From Buxus sempervirens (Eukaryota > Streptophyta > Magnoliopsida > Buxales > Buxaceae), in NCBI GenBank assembly GCA_947561395.2, contig OX387187.1:1060976-1124975 (forward strand): a DNA stretch of 64,000 nucleotides, in the 5' to 3' direction. Of the stretch, positions 46,340 to 57,299 are shown piece after piece (positions within the stretch are counted from its first letter, which is position 1; every line of letters begins with the position of its first letter). Both the position numbers and the translations under genes were made by a program. The notes beneath the pieces are model-generated. The model ran no database searches. It was not told the origin of the DNA and saw only the letters and a program-made list of their open reading frames with translations.

Positions 46340-48387
46340 AATTGTTGTATTGATATGTTAGATTGTTAATTTGCATGGTTGAATTAGCAACACAAGCATT
46401 TAAATGTCCTTTTTAGTTCATCAATTTTGTCCTCCCTTGTTTTCATCTCTTATTGTTTTTTAAGCAAGATAGAGCATTCACCATTATCAAGACTTCGACT
46501 TGAAATAACTTAACTTGTCTTGGACTTGAAATAACTCATGCTCTAGGATTTATTCTGTAATTGCTGTTTGCTTTCCGTCTTTTTTTTACGAGAAAGTAAT
46601 CAAATATAGCGGTGAAAGATATGGGGAGTGGTTTATACATGGTAATAGCTTTGGCAAGACAAAATGAAAAGAAAAAGACTCAATAATGTTAACCCATCGA
46701 ATCTAGATTCTTAGGAAACTGGCATTCAATTTTTTAGAAGATACCCATTTTCAAGTAACCTATCTAATGTTTAGAAAATTTTGAAACAAACATTCAAAAA
46801 AATGCATTTCTCACTATTAAGCTTTTTCTGCATATTATTGTAAACGAAAAAATTGAAGTCCTCATTCAACAGTACAAGAGAAAATTTCAGAGTTTTTTGT
46901 TATATGAATGACCAAATGACTTTCAGGAAGCAAAAACATTAGGAACAATATTGGTACAAGTGCTTGCTTCCCTCCACCTTCTCTTCGGAAAGAACCATAG
47001 AACAGTAGGAACAAGAGCCAAAGCCTGTTACCTTCGAATTTTCACAACAAAAATCAACATTCACAAAATACAAGTTTTTTATATTTGTTAGGAAATGAGG
47101 TTTCCATGACACTTGCACAAAAACTCAAAAATGGACATGAATTAGCAACTTTTGATTCTTCCGGAATCCCAGATGGCATAATTTCTAATATTTACTAAAA
47201 AATGGCTCTAAATTGCAGCTGCTTTTGCGTTGCATCCTTGTCAATTGACAACCAATTGAATTCACATGCTGCTCTTGTGATCACAATCTGTGAAAACTTT
47301 CACAACATGAGCATATTTCTGAGGGTCATTGGCATTATCCTTGTAACATTGAAGGCAAGTAGATTCCACCTTGAAGACATACAAAACCCTACCACAAAGG
47401 TGTGAAAGAACAAAAAATTAAACACCCAATTGTTAAAACCCACAATTGGTAATCAAGATAGCCTTATGATGAGAGTTGACCACATGTTAAAAAAGAAGAA
47501 GGAAAATAACCCTCCCCTTTCCCTGAGAGGGGATATAAGTCCATGTGTGATCTTGCGTATTGCCATATATTTTTCTCTGAAGAATACATATTTCCATATA
47601 TCGGCTTACCCCAGATTGACTAATCAAGATTATTACTAATATAAGCCGATAATCTTTTTTTGAAATCAGAACATTAATAAGCACATAGGAACCAATTCTC
47701 CAAGTTCGCTTAAAGAAATTCACTATAAATGAATCCTTTTATTGATTCTATATTGAAAAGAAAATGATAAGACCCAGAACATATGATCTTGAGAATACAA
47801 TAAAGAACGGATATAAGAATCACAGTAATCAGAACTTTGTGGAGCTATTGAACAATCATCCCTTGAATATGTTGCTTCCCTATTGTCTAATATTATGCTC
47901 TTTAAATCATAGCCACTTAATATTTTCTTATAAAATTTGACTTTTCGCTTGATAGGAATACATCACTTAAATAAAACCTTAGAAAATCCTTGTAACTTGA
48001 ATCATCCAGCTTAAAGTCTGGAAGCAACATTCTTGTCAACATACCCTCAATTGTACCATGAATTAGTGAGGAAGAATTAAAACTAAGTGTACCATCATAG
48101 CAAAACAAGGATGAATCGACCTGAACTATTGCAAATCTACAGTTAAATGCCATAATATCCAAGACAATGCACTTCAGAAATTATGAAGAAGTAATCAAGA
48201 TCTTAAGAATCTCTTTTGAATATTAAAAACATCCTCTTGGAGCACATGGCAAAAAAATAAATCAAATCATCATGATAGGAAAAAAAAGTGCAGAATGTGT
48301 TAGAAATACAAATTTACAAGCTTACTCTGAGATTTTCTTGGAAATTAGGTGGAAGCTCTTTAGAATAGCTTACTCTGAGATTTTCTT
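46340..48387. other. MULE interior without recognised genes
   Basis: AT-rich. Short frames (for example 47917-48162, minus) have no recognised similarity. It could be intron or other captured host DNA, but nothing identifies it. Confidence 0.4.
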
Positions 48388-48557
48388 GAATGAGTCTTCA
48401 CAGAGCTCTTATCAAGCTTCCTGATATCCTTGGCAGCTTGTATTTGACATTCCAGACCTCTATTGATGAGCTTGGAAGCAAGTTCTTGAATTAGGGCTTG
48501 TTTTCTCTGGTTCCACGACTCCTCTTCCTGGCTCTTCATCATCTTACTGTGCCCCAT
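48388..48557 (-). pseudogene. captured ARM-repeat gene, first exon (right TIR)
   Basis: Second copy of the same exon in opposite orientation: M-G-H-S-K-M-M-K-S-Q-E-E-E-S-W through C-Q-I-Q-A-A-K-D-I-R-K-L. It is shorter than the left copy because the inverted repeat ends here. Differences from the left copy include one added codon (E-E-E-S-W versus E-E-L-W). Both copies point toward the middle of the element. Confidence 0.82.
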
Positions 48558-48932
48558 TGCATACACACCCTTCAGTACAATACCCCACTGGAAATATAAA
48601 GAAAAATGGGAGTATGGATTGTGCGTAGGAAAAATGAAGGAGAGAAACGGGTTGTGCGCAGGAAAAACAAAGAGGAAGGAGGAAATGAGGGGAGAGCAAG
48701 ATTTGGAGGAGGTAATAGCAGTCTAAACTCAACTGCTGCTCTGACGCCTCAAAAAGCGAGATTTAAAATTTGCATCTCTAGAACGGCGACTTCATTGCAA
48801 CGTTGAACGTTAACGTCGACTTGGGTTTTGGATTCCGTTAGTTGGCTTGGAAAAAGGAGGAAGACACCCATCCGCATCTTGTAGAGGCTTCATTTTTGGG
48901 CTCTAGATATAGCCACCATAGGAAGCGAATTG
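48388..48932 (-). repeat. right TIR of the Mutator-type element
   Basis: Inverted copy of the left arm. Its inner edge falls within the ARM-gene exon, after G-T-G-A-A-G-A-C-T-C-A-T-T-C-A-A in minus-strand order. Just inside lies a small direct repeat of AGCTTACTCTGAGATTTTCTTG (about 48319 and 48366). Confidence 0.82.
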
Positions 48933-48941
48933 CAAACATGA

Positions 48942-49261
48942 TCGGGTTTGGAAAAATGTTTAAAACCTGGAGGTTGCACCATATTAACATTTTTAGTAAG
49001 CTCCCCATGTAAAAAAGCATTATTCACATCCATCTATCTCAAGACCCAGCCTTGCATCACAGCAATTGTAAGAACAGATTGAATAGTGGCTGGTTTAACC
49101 ACAGGGCTGAAGGTCTCCTTGTAATCCAACCCGAGTTGTTGATTATAGCCCTTGGCAACAAGTTGGGCTTTGAATCGATCGACAATCCCATCAGCTTTCC
49201 TCTTGACTCTAAACACCCACTTGCAACTGATAAGATTGCATTGTTTGGGAGGTGGGACTAA
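48942..49261 (-). pseudogene. copia reverse transcriptase (5' part)
   Basis: Carries V-A-K-G-Y-N-Q-Q-L-G-L-D-Y-K-E-T-F-S-P-V-V, the conserved copia RT entry motif. It lies between the Mutator-type element and the solo LTR and belongs to the same fossil copia element. Confidence 0.85.
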
Positions 49262-49276
49262 TTCCCAAGTACCATG

Positions 49277-51756
49277 TGTGAAACCCCAGATTCTTGACCA
49301 CTTGCTTAAGTGCTAATCGAGGGGTATTTAGCAAGTCCTAACAACTAGTATTTTATATTGTGAAGGTGCAGCTGGAGAAATCCAAATTTGAAGCCAATTA
49401 AGTGGCTAAGCCAAGGCTTGTCCAAAGATGCACCAAGGTAAAGCATCTCTTTCATTGGAAAAGTTCCTAAGTTATTAAGCAAATTATTCTATTAGATGGA
49501 GAACGGCTAAATGATAAATTTTGTGTGCAGTAGAAGGAGTGGCAAGGTTGTAATTTCGCATGTCTTGATGGGAGACGAGCAAACTTGAAAGATGTTGGGG
49601 GAGAAAAATTTGCTAAGTGTAAAAAAGGGAGGGATTGCTCCATACGTATGAAACAAAACCCCAACCCTTTTCTCCAACCACACTCTCTTCTCCTCTCCCA
49701 CTCTCATCTCTTCTACACACTCTTTTCTACTTCTCATTCTCTCATCATCCATCTTGTTAGTCAAGTGTGAGAAGAGACCATTGCAAGAAAGGAAGAAGAA
49801 GAACAAAGGGGTGATTTTCGTTTGGGCAAGAAAGCTTGGAGGGTTTGTGAAGAACCAACCAAAGAGCTCATCAAGTGCTGTCCGTGGCTTGCTATAGGAG
49901 CAAGGAGGCTTGCTTGTTGCTTGATAGAGGTAAGCAACACCCTCCCCAAACCAAGATTTCATTTTCTCGTTTTTGCATTAAATGTGGAAATTTGGGGGTT
50001 TCGGTAAATCGGATTTTCTTTACAAATAAGAGGGGGATTTGTTAGGGGTTTGATGAGTAATAGGTAACCACACATGCTAGAGACAATTTAGAGACCAAAA
50101 GCCATAGAAATGAGTGAGATTTGATAAACCTAGAAAACTTGCAAAATTCGGATTTCGCAACTTGGGAAATTGCCAGGGTGCCCGACAGAGCGCTCGAGCG
50201 CGCTGTCGAGCGCCCATGCCCAATTTTGAGTATTTTTGGATTTTAGCACAAATCCAACTACGGATTGTTTTTATTTGAATCAAAACCATGTACAAGTAGG
50301 ATTTAGGTGTCTAGGAAGTGTACACACTGGAATCAACTCAAAATTCCAAATAACTAAGATTTTGGGTACGTTCTATTGAAATAGGTTTCCTGGGAAGTTT
50401 TTGTTCCAGATTGCTATAGAAGTAGGGTAATTTAATTCTATCACTTGGAACACCTTTCAAATGACCCTTAGAAGTAGAAAACTAAAGCCAAATTAAAGTT
50501 GTGTTTGTTTCCAAAGAGTTGGGGCCTAGGTTGCCCAAGTGAGGTTTGAAATGCAGGATTTAACACTATGGATGTTTTTTATTGATAATGATTACTCTTG
50601 TAAGCATGTGATTTATTTTGGGGCGTTGGACCACTTGTTTAGCATGATATATTGTGAAGGGCATTGGCCTGAATTGATTTGGCATATGTATGGAGGGCAG
50701 TGACCCGGTTCCATGAGATATTGAAAGGGGCTTGGCCCAAGATTGACTCAGGTAAGGCCATGGGCTACCCTTAAGATTTTACATGTATGAGTGCATGATA
50801 TACTTGATGTGGAATTGATTAAATGAATATTCGAATAATGAACAACCTTAAGTTATGGATCCATAAATTTAAGTAGGTGTGTTTGTATATAATGCCATGA
50901 CCAAGTGCTATTGTTCTCGTGCTACTGTATATTGTTATATCATTCTGGCACCAAGCAACATCGGTGGCCGATGCCCATTGCTACGGGGAATCGGCATGGA
51001 TGCTTGTACGTCAAGGGTAATCGGTGTATGGATGCCTAACGTCAAGGGTAATCGGCGTTGGATGCCTTGCCACCATGAGGAATTGGTGAAGCTAGAAGAG
51101 GTCATGTGCAGTATGTATTAAACACCCTAAATAATAACAAAGATAGAAGAATAAATGTATGATTGGTTGTTAATGGTTGACTTGTACACTCATGCACAAA
51201 TTTGCACTATATGTCTGGCACTAATTTTTTGACGCTTTAACTAGTATTTCAACTACCCGCATGTCATGGTTTTGTCAAATGATAGTGGTATCAACTGTGT
51301 TTTACCGAGCATGCATGTGTTGCTTATTGAGACATTCGTCTCATAAGTTGTTTTATTGTTTTGCTTTCATAGTCATCGACGTCCAGTGTGAAGGACCGGA
51401 TTGGGGACAGAGGAAACGACATGGCACCAGGGTATCGAGAGGAGGATTTTTACCGACCTACTTAGGATGTTACTTTTCTTGTACATGATAGTTTTATATT
51501 TCTTTTAGACTTGTAAACCTTCTAACTGAGAGGAGTGATTAGAAGCTATCCTTTTGTAATAACTCAAGTAGTTATACTTCATATATATATATGTAGGCAC
51601 ACTTTTGATACGCACAAGCATGAATTGTTCTATCATTTGCACATGTTAGGAAAAATTTTAAATTATCTGCATTTTTATTGGGTCGGATAACCAACCCATG
51701 ACGACCAGTGACAGGGGGATGCCTTGGAGAGACATACCTGGTTTTGGGTTATTACA
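49277..51756 (+). mobile_element. solo LTR, TSD CCATG
   Basis: TGTGAAACCCCAGATTC...GGGTTATTACA is flanked by CCATG at 49272-49276 and 51757-51761. It sits in the fossil copia element between its RT and integrase regions. It has CpG-rich GCGCTCGAGCG-type boxes at 50165-50215, a repeated GGTAATCGGCGTTGGATGCC-like block at 50955-51075 and a stem-loop at 51328-51343. No coding domains. Confidence 0.92.
51328..51343 (+). promoter_or_regulatory. stem-loop near the 3' end of the LTR
   Basis: TGAGAC-ATTC-GTCTCA, a perfect 6-bp stem, 413 bases before the LTR end and after GCATGCATGTGTTGCTTAT. Confidence 0.6.
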
Positions 51757-51761
51757 CCATG

Positions 51762-53365
51762 CCTCATTAGAGCAGTAAGCTCATTTGACATTGCAGCTCG
51801 CTAGTGACGATCACAGAGTGCTTGATTCACACAGGTTGGTTCTATGGCGGGTTGGATGGGATGTTTAGTGATTGAGTAGAGTTGCTTGGGTTTGTATATC
51901 TGGTTCATAGAACAAGTGGTCATAGGATGGGTTCGCTGGGTTTGGGAAGAGGGCAGCAAGGATGTTTCATGGTTGGAAGTAGCAACTCGAGTAGGTTCAG
52001 GAACATAAGGGGATGAAGCCTTGGGATAGTAGTCACTTGGTGGTGTTGAGGTTGGTTCGGGACTGCTTGGGTTAGAATGGGACTACAAAAATTAATGGGG
52101 TAAGTAGCAAGGAAAATACTTGGAGGTGATGTTGCAACAGCGGGAACATGACCCAGAGGCAATATCACAATGGGAGGCAAGACCGATGGAGGCTGTGCTG
52201 GTGTAAGCGGGACCATACAGGTGATGGGGAGCACACATCTGGTAGAGAGGAAGAGATGATGGGCCTTTAGCTTTCATCAAACAGGATGTATCTGGAGATG
52301 TATAACCGATGGATCTTGAGATCCAAGCATTTGTATGCATTTTGGGTTTGAGAGTACCTAAGGAAGAGACAGGGAATGGATTTGGTTGAAGCTTATGTAT
52401 CTTGTATGGCCTGGTAAGGGGAAAACAAAGACAACCAAAATTTTTTAACTTCAGATAGTTAGGCAGTTGACCAAATAAAGCTTCATAAGGTGATTTATTT
52501 GCCAATAGAGGTATAGGTGATTTATTAGATAGGTGGCAATTTGAAAAGCATGAGGCCAATAGGAAAGTGGTAGGGAGGCATCATGGAGTAAAGTGAGTCC
52601 CATTTCTGCTAAGTGACGGTGACGACATTCAGAGAACCCATTTTGTTGTGAAGTGTGTAGTGTAATAGTATAGTGAATTATTCCATGAATGGAGAGATAT
52701 GACTTTAAGCTAATAAATTCACCACAATTATCATAATTGAGACTTTTGATTTTGGTTTGGAATTGAGTTTCAACAAGATGTTTAAATTGTGGAAAGATAC
52801 TATTGACACTAGAATTGGTGGCCATGGGATAAAACCACATATATTTGGTAAAATGATCAACCAAAATCAAATAGTAACGTGAACCATCAAGACCAACAGC
52901 ATGGGATGGTCCCCAAACATCAGTATAAATAAGATCAAGGGGAGCATGACTTTGAAGACTAGTGGAACAAAATGGCTATTTATGTGCTTTATTGATGGAA
53001 CAAAAAGTACATAGAGTATGTGATTGTTCTTTATTTATTGGAAGGGAAAAGGAGTGAACGAGTTGTTGGACAACTTTGAGAGATAGATGTCCAAGACGCT
53101 TGTGCCAACCATCAATAGAAGTCCTTTCATGCACAAAAGCAACCACCTTTGATGTAGGAGCCACCAATGAGTCTTGGAGCGTGTAAACATTGTTTTCACA
53201 TTCACCTTTGAGTAGAATCACCCATGTGATCTTATCCTTCACAAGAAAATGAATGGGTGAAATTCAATAAAAACATTGTTTTGAGAGGTAAAATGATGCA
53301 CATAATTAGATTTTTGTGGATACTCGAGACATAAAGAGTATCATGTAAGTAAAGGGGTTGTGTGG
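51762..53365 (-). pseudogene. copia gag-pre-integrase and integrase region
   Basis: G-W-H-K-R-L-G-H-L-S marks the integrase zinc-binding region and L-V-D-H-F-T-K-Y-M-W-F-Y-P with T-S-Q-Q-N-G marks the core. A Pro/Ser-rich linker follows toward the RT (51900-52250). It is broken, and ends at the TRIM element. Confidence 0.82.
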
Positions 53366-53831
53366 TGTAATGACCCAACCCAGCGAGGTATTGTCTGCTT
53401 TGGGCCTCAACCCACACGGTTTCGTCCTCAAAAGGCGCCTCACTAGTTAGAGTGTTCTCCCCGACTCTTATACCATATCGGGTATTCATCTGTTTCTAAT
53501 GTGGGATCAGGATAACACAATCCCCCTTCAGAGCTACACGTCCCTATGCAGTGGCCACCTAGAAGCCTACCAGCCCCTCATGGGCCCGCCCTCATCTGTC
53601 CAACCACCTCCTACGGGCAACGCCAGGACCCACATTAGCCACGGACTATTGGACCCGGAACCAGCACTGATACCATTTGTAACGACCCAATCCAGCGAGG
53701 TATTGTCCGCTTTGGGCCTCAGCCCGAACGGTTTTGTCCTCAAAAGGCGCCTTGCTAGTTAGAATGTCCTCCCTGACTCTTATACCATATCGGGTATTCA
53801 TCCATTTCCAATGTGGGATTGGGATAACACA
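53366..53831 (-). mobile_element. TRIM element (tiny LTR retrotransposon)
   Basis: Two similar 154-bp direct repeats (53366-53519 and 53678-53831) enclose 158 bases. On the minus strand each repeat runs TGTGTTATCC...GTCRTTACA. Next to the right-hand repeat is TGGTATCAGTGC (53664-53675), a primer-binding site matching initiator Met tRNA. Next to the left-hand repeat is GAAGGGGGAT, a polypurine tract. No coding, as usual for TRIMs. The immediate flanks (TGTGG, ATAAT) do not match, so the target duplication is lost or the insert sits at a rearranged junction. Confidence 0.88.
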
Positions 53832-53838
53832 ATAATCT

Positions 53839-53998
53839 GTAATGCCCCAGATCTGGGTTAATAAAAACCGTAACTCGTCTTTGAAGGTTAATTTCTCACA
53901 CGAGATCGATATATTAGAGTGAAGGATAACATGAATGAAACAATAACTAAATAATCAGAGTGCGCTACAATCCCAAATTTAAATAATAAATACCTCCA
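53839..53998 (-). repeat. end fragment of a solo-LTR family
   Basis: On the minus strand this ends CCCAGATCTGGGGCATTACA, like the 3' ends of the LTRs at 38995 and 15871. Only about 160 bases are present, between the TRIM and the SIRE-like element. Confidence 0.5.
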
Positions 53999-54083
53999 GC
54001 GCCGTTTCAAGCTTTTTCTGAGAAATCTCCAAGTTCCTCTAGTGAAGCTCAAGCCTTTGAAAGCGGATCATCGCATCTTCATG

Positions 54084-54530
54084 TAGGGGTGCAACTCGGT
54101 CCGGTTAAAACCGAACCTGAACCGACCCAAATCGACTTCGGTTCGGTTTTATAGTGGCTCGGTTCGGTTTCAGTCCAAAAATCCATAAACCTAACTAGGT
54201 CGGTTCGGTTTTGGGTTTCATGTTCGGTTAAACCGAACCGAATCGAATTCATATATATATGTTAAACTTTTAAAGTTTATCTTTAAACTTTAATGATATT
54301 ACAAAAAAACCCTTATTTGAGATAAGAATATATTGGTCTAACCTGAACCGAATAGTTTTTATGTAGTTCGGTTTGGTTCGGTTTGGGTTTCGGTTTTTTT
54401 ATATATTTTCGGTTCTGTTTTCGGTTTAATACTTTCAGTTTTCAATTCGGTTCGGTTTAACTATATACATTTTTGGTTTGGTCTTGGGTTGACATCAACC
54501 CGGACCGAACTGAACCGAGTTGCACCCCTA
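54084..54530. mobile_element. hAT-like MITE, 8-bp TSD TCTTCATG
   Basis: Perfect 17-base inverted ends, TAGGGGTGCAACTCGGT and its complement, are flanked by TCTTCATG at 54076-54083 and 54531-54538. The body is made of GGTTCGGTTT-type words. It belongs to the same family as the MITE at 22480. It is inserted in the distal part of the env-like region. Confidence 0.95.
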
Positions 54531-54734
54531 TCTTCATGATTCTTCTGAATTTTTGCATCCAAGGACTGCAAATACTTAAGGATCTGAGAATTTTGAGCTT
54601 TGAGTTCCTCATGGGAAGAAGAAGGAGGCTGAGGCGGAAGAGGATCATCAGGGTTAGGAGCAGGAGTAGATGCTAAATGAGCAAGACTCTGATGAAGGGT
54701 TGTTTCAGTGATGGGTTGAGAAGCTTTACATAAT

Positions 54735-55487
54735 TCAAGCTGGGGGAAAAGAGATACGAAGAGCTACAATCAACAGGGCAATCAAACACCCATATGAAAG
54801 ACCATAAAATCTTTTGGAGTAATTGTAAACCTCCAAGATCTTAGAACAAATAATAGAAGGAAGATCTATGGTATGATGCTTTTTCAAAGCATACAAAAAG
54901 AGCAGTTTATCAAATAGAATAGAGGATTTGTGGGCAACAGGAAAGAGATTGTGGCTCTGAATACGGAAAACAACAATGGTCTCGGTTGAGAACTTGTTGG
55001 CCCCAAGGGCTTCACCCTTGTAAGTCCAATTACCCCTTTCGTTGCGGAGAAGGGTATCGGCCAACTCGTTCTTAAACGCACCTTTGGTCTCAGAATACGG
55101 GTATTGAGGGTTAGACACCCTAGGAAGACCAAGAGAAGACGCTATCACATGAGGAGAGACACGAAACTCAAAACCTCGCAAATAGGTAGAGAATGCAAAG
55201 TTATCCCAATCAATGGTATGGATATTTGCATAAAACTCTCGTACCAATTCACGAGAGGGAAGAAGGAAATTATCAAACATGGAAGCCCACCCTCTACCCT
55301 CAACACAATCTGAAATTTTGGATGGAAGGTTATCAAAATTAACTTCTTGTTCAATAATCACAGACCGTTGACTAAAGTATTCTTCAAAGTTGGTCTGGGC
55401 ATTAAGATCAAAGAAATAGGCCTCATCTACCCTAGGTCTCTTGTTCTTGGAAGAATTCTTAGCACCAAGAGACTTGGTTCTAGGCAT
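54735..55487 (-). pseudogene. env-like / plant transposon protein ORF
   Basis: A 250-residue frame with an N-terminal basic stretch (K-N-S-S-K-N-K-R-P-R), a W-D-N-F-A-F-S-T-Y-L-R-G region, and F-R-V-S-P-H-V-I-A-S-S-L-G-L-P-R, typical of the domain called putative plant transposon protein. That domain is found in the extra ORF of SIRE/Maximus and Athila elements (family knowledge). Related Pro/Gln-rich and coiled-coil-like sequence continues to about 54000, with a MITE inserted at 54084-54530. Its role is unknown; envelope function has not been shown for the family as far as I know. Confidence 0.65.
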
Positions 55488-57299
55488 CTAATAGAGGACA
55501 CAAGACACAGGAAGGAAAAAAAATAAAACACAACACAAATAAACAACAGGTGAGAACAAATCTAACGAAGTACACCACAACAAAAACCTAATCAAAATGC
55601 ATAAGAAAGATAAAATGAATGAGAAATCCGAATAAAACACCAAGAAAAACCATATGGAGTAAACAAATATCAACTATGTGAAAGACAATCAATGAACATT
55701 CAAACGAGAGGCGAACGTTCAAGAACACGAACCCCAGATTTGGGGATTTTCTACTAAAAACCCAAATCTCAACCAATCAACCTTAAAATCACTCGAAAAC
55801 ACAAATAAAACAAGATTGAACTATTTTGAGAGTGATTTAAAACCAAAAGAACTGAAAACCACAACGAATCAAATATTTTCGCACTAAAACCCTAGAAAAA
55901 CCCTAAAACACGAAAACCATGAATGATAAACAAAAAAAATGCAAGAACAACAAGATTTCGTACCTTGAAACGCAAAAACCAATCGGCTTGATTGAAGAGA
56001 TTGAAGGAAAACTCCGAGAACCCAAATCGCTAGACGTGCGAAGGGTTTGCGTTCGTGGAACATTTAAAACCCCTTTTGCATGCGACTTAAAAAATAAAAA
56101 GTTTTAAATGATCGTTCGAACGATCATCAAACGCGGGTCTAATGTTTAACACTGAAAAACAACGTTTGAGAGAAACAGACCCATGAGATTGAACGTTTGA
56201 TGAACGTTCAAACGGTTATACCCAGTTCAGAAAAGGTTCCAAAATTTGCTTAGAAAACTCAACCTTCTTTAACCAAATTGACTTCCAACAAACCCAAATC
56301 TCCAAGACATAAAGAAAAATAGAAGACAAGTACAAAATCATGAACACTTAAAATTTGACACATTTTGAGAACCATTTTACTCTAAAATTCATATTTTGAC
56401 AAATCCAACTTCAATACTCCTGTATACTTACACAACAACTCAACCAAATGTCTAATTGTGTTTGTGTGCATGTGCAAAACCAAATTCAACAAGTTTGCCT
56501 AAATGAGAGCTTGGTGAAGAGGAGTTGGCCATTTATCAAGAAATCACTTTATTACTCAAGTCTCTCTAAAAGTCAAAAAGAACCCTTTCATGAATTTGGA
56601 GACCTTAAAAAAAACTGTTTTTGAAATTTTCTCCCCCTGTTTCTGACAATTCTTTTAGCACAAGGAGTAGTGTTCCTTAGAATATCTGGGGTTTACAGCT
56701 TATTCCATGGTTGTACTCTTTTTGATTTCTATTTGAACTCAAGATGTTTGAGTTACCGCTCATCCCAGAGTTCTTTTCATATTGCTTTTTTTTTCCTTTT
56801 AAACACAAGGGAGAAATTTCTTTTTAACACAAGGTCAAATGCTAGGGTCTTTGCAACTTAAGATATACAGGAATAAATCAAGGATTGCCTATCCACACAT
56901 ACACCAAAAAAGAAAAATTAAGCTTTCTTAATTGTATTTGGTGTGTGTAAGTGAAATACAAACCACAAAAAGAATTAAGTTAAATGCTTGTGGCTTTATA
57001 AGAAACTATTGAAGAAGTGTTTGTAAAACAATCTTTGAAGAGCTATAGGTTCCCAAAATGTAAAAAAAAATTTATTGTTTCACAAACTTATACCTATCCT
57101 ATATTTGACAAATGTCAAAGGCACAAACACATAAGAAAACCAAACTACGAAAAACCAAATATGAAACACAAAATATGAAAACCAAAATACGAAACAGAAA
57201 AAAACGAAAAAGAAACTCAACCAAACAAAACAAACAAAAGAAAATAAGTATGCTAACAAAAGGAAAATATGCATGCAACACCCTAAAGCATGCTACAAG
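55488..57299. other. spacer between pol and the env-like ORF
   Basis: Noncoding DNA. A TTGTCAGAAACAGGGGGAG tract on the minus strand (about 56635-56655) looks like an internal polypurine tract. CpG-rich words such as GATCGTTCGAACGATC (56109-56124) and GAACGTTTGATGAACGTTC resemble boxes in the LTR at 62955-63390. Confidence 0.5.

Larger units (their letters stand above)
42839..48932. mobile_element. Mutator-type (Pack-MULE-like) element with long TIRs, 9-bp TSD
   Basis: CAAACATGA occurs at 42830-42838 and 48933-48941. Between them the ends are long inverted repeats: CAGTTCGCTTCCTGTGGTGG at the left and CAATTCGCTTCCTATGGTGG reading in from the right, continuing in alignment for about 550 bases. 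A 9-bp target duplication with long inverted repeats fits Mutator-like elements. Both arms include the 5' leader and first exon of an ARM-repeat gene. The interior holds an L1 copy (43942-46325) and about 2 kb of unrecognised DNA. No transposase was found, so it is nonautonomous. The insertion lies in copia reverse transcriptase sequence. Confidence 0.87.
41437..53365 (-). mobile_element. Ty1/copia element, broken, split by two insertions
   Basis: Minus-strand copia domains appear in the expected order from high to low coordinates: gag-pre-integrase (about 53340-52980), integrase core (52870-52450), reverse transcriptase start (49261-48940), reverse transcriptase YFDD region (42755-42372) and RNase H (42375-41890). 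The integrase wording suggests the Ale/Retrofit group (tentative). A Mutator-type element (42839-48932) and a solo LTR (49277-51756) separate the parts. Its gag region and 5' LTR are not seen; a 3' LTR may be at about 41437-41740. It is a fossil with many breaks (roughly ten or more). Confidence 0.82.

Noticed and set aside
47917-48162. Minus-strand frame inside the Mutator-type element, considered as transposase
   Set aside because: No MURA-type motif and no similarity I recognise.
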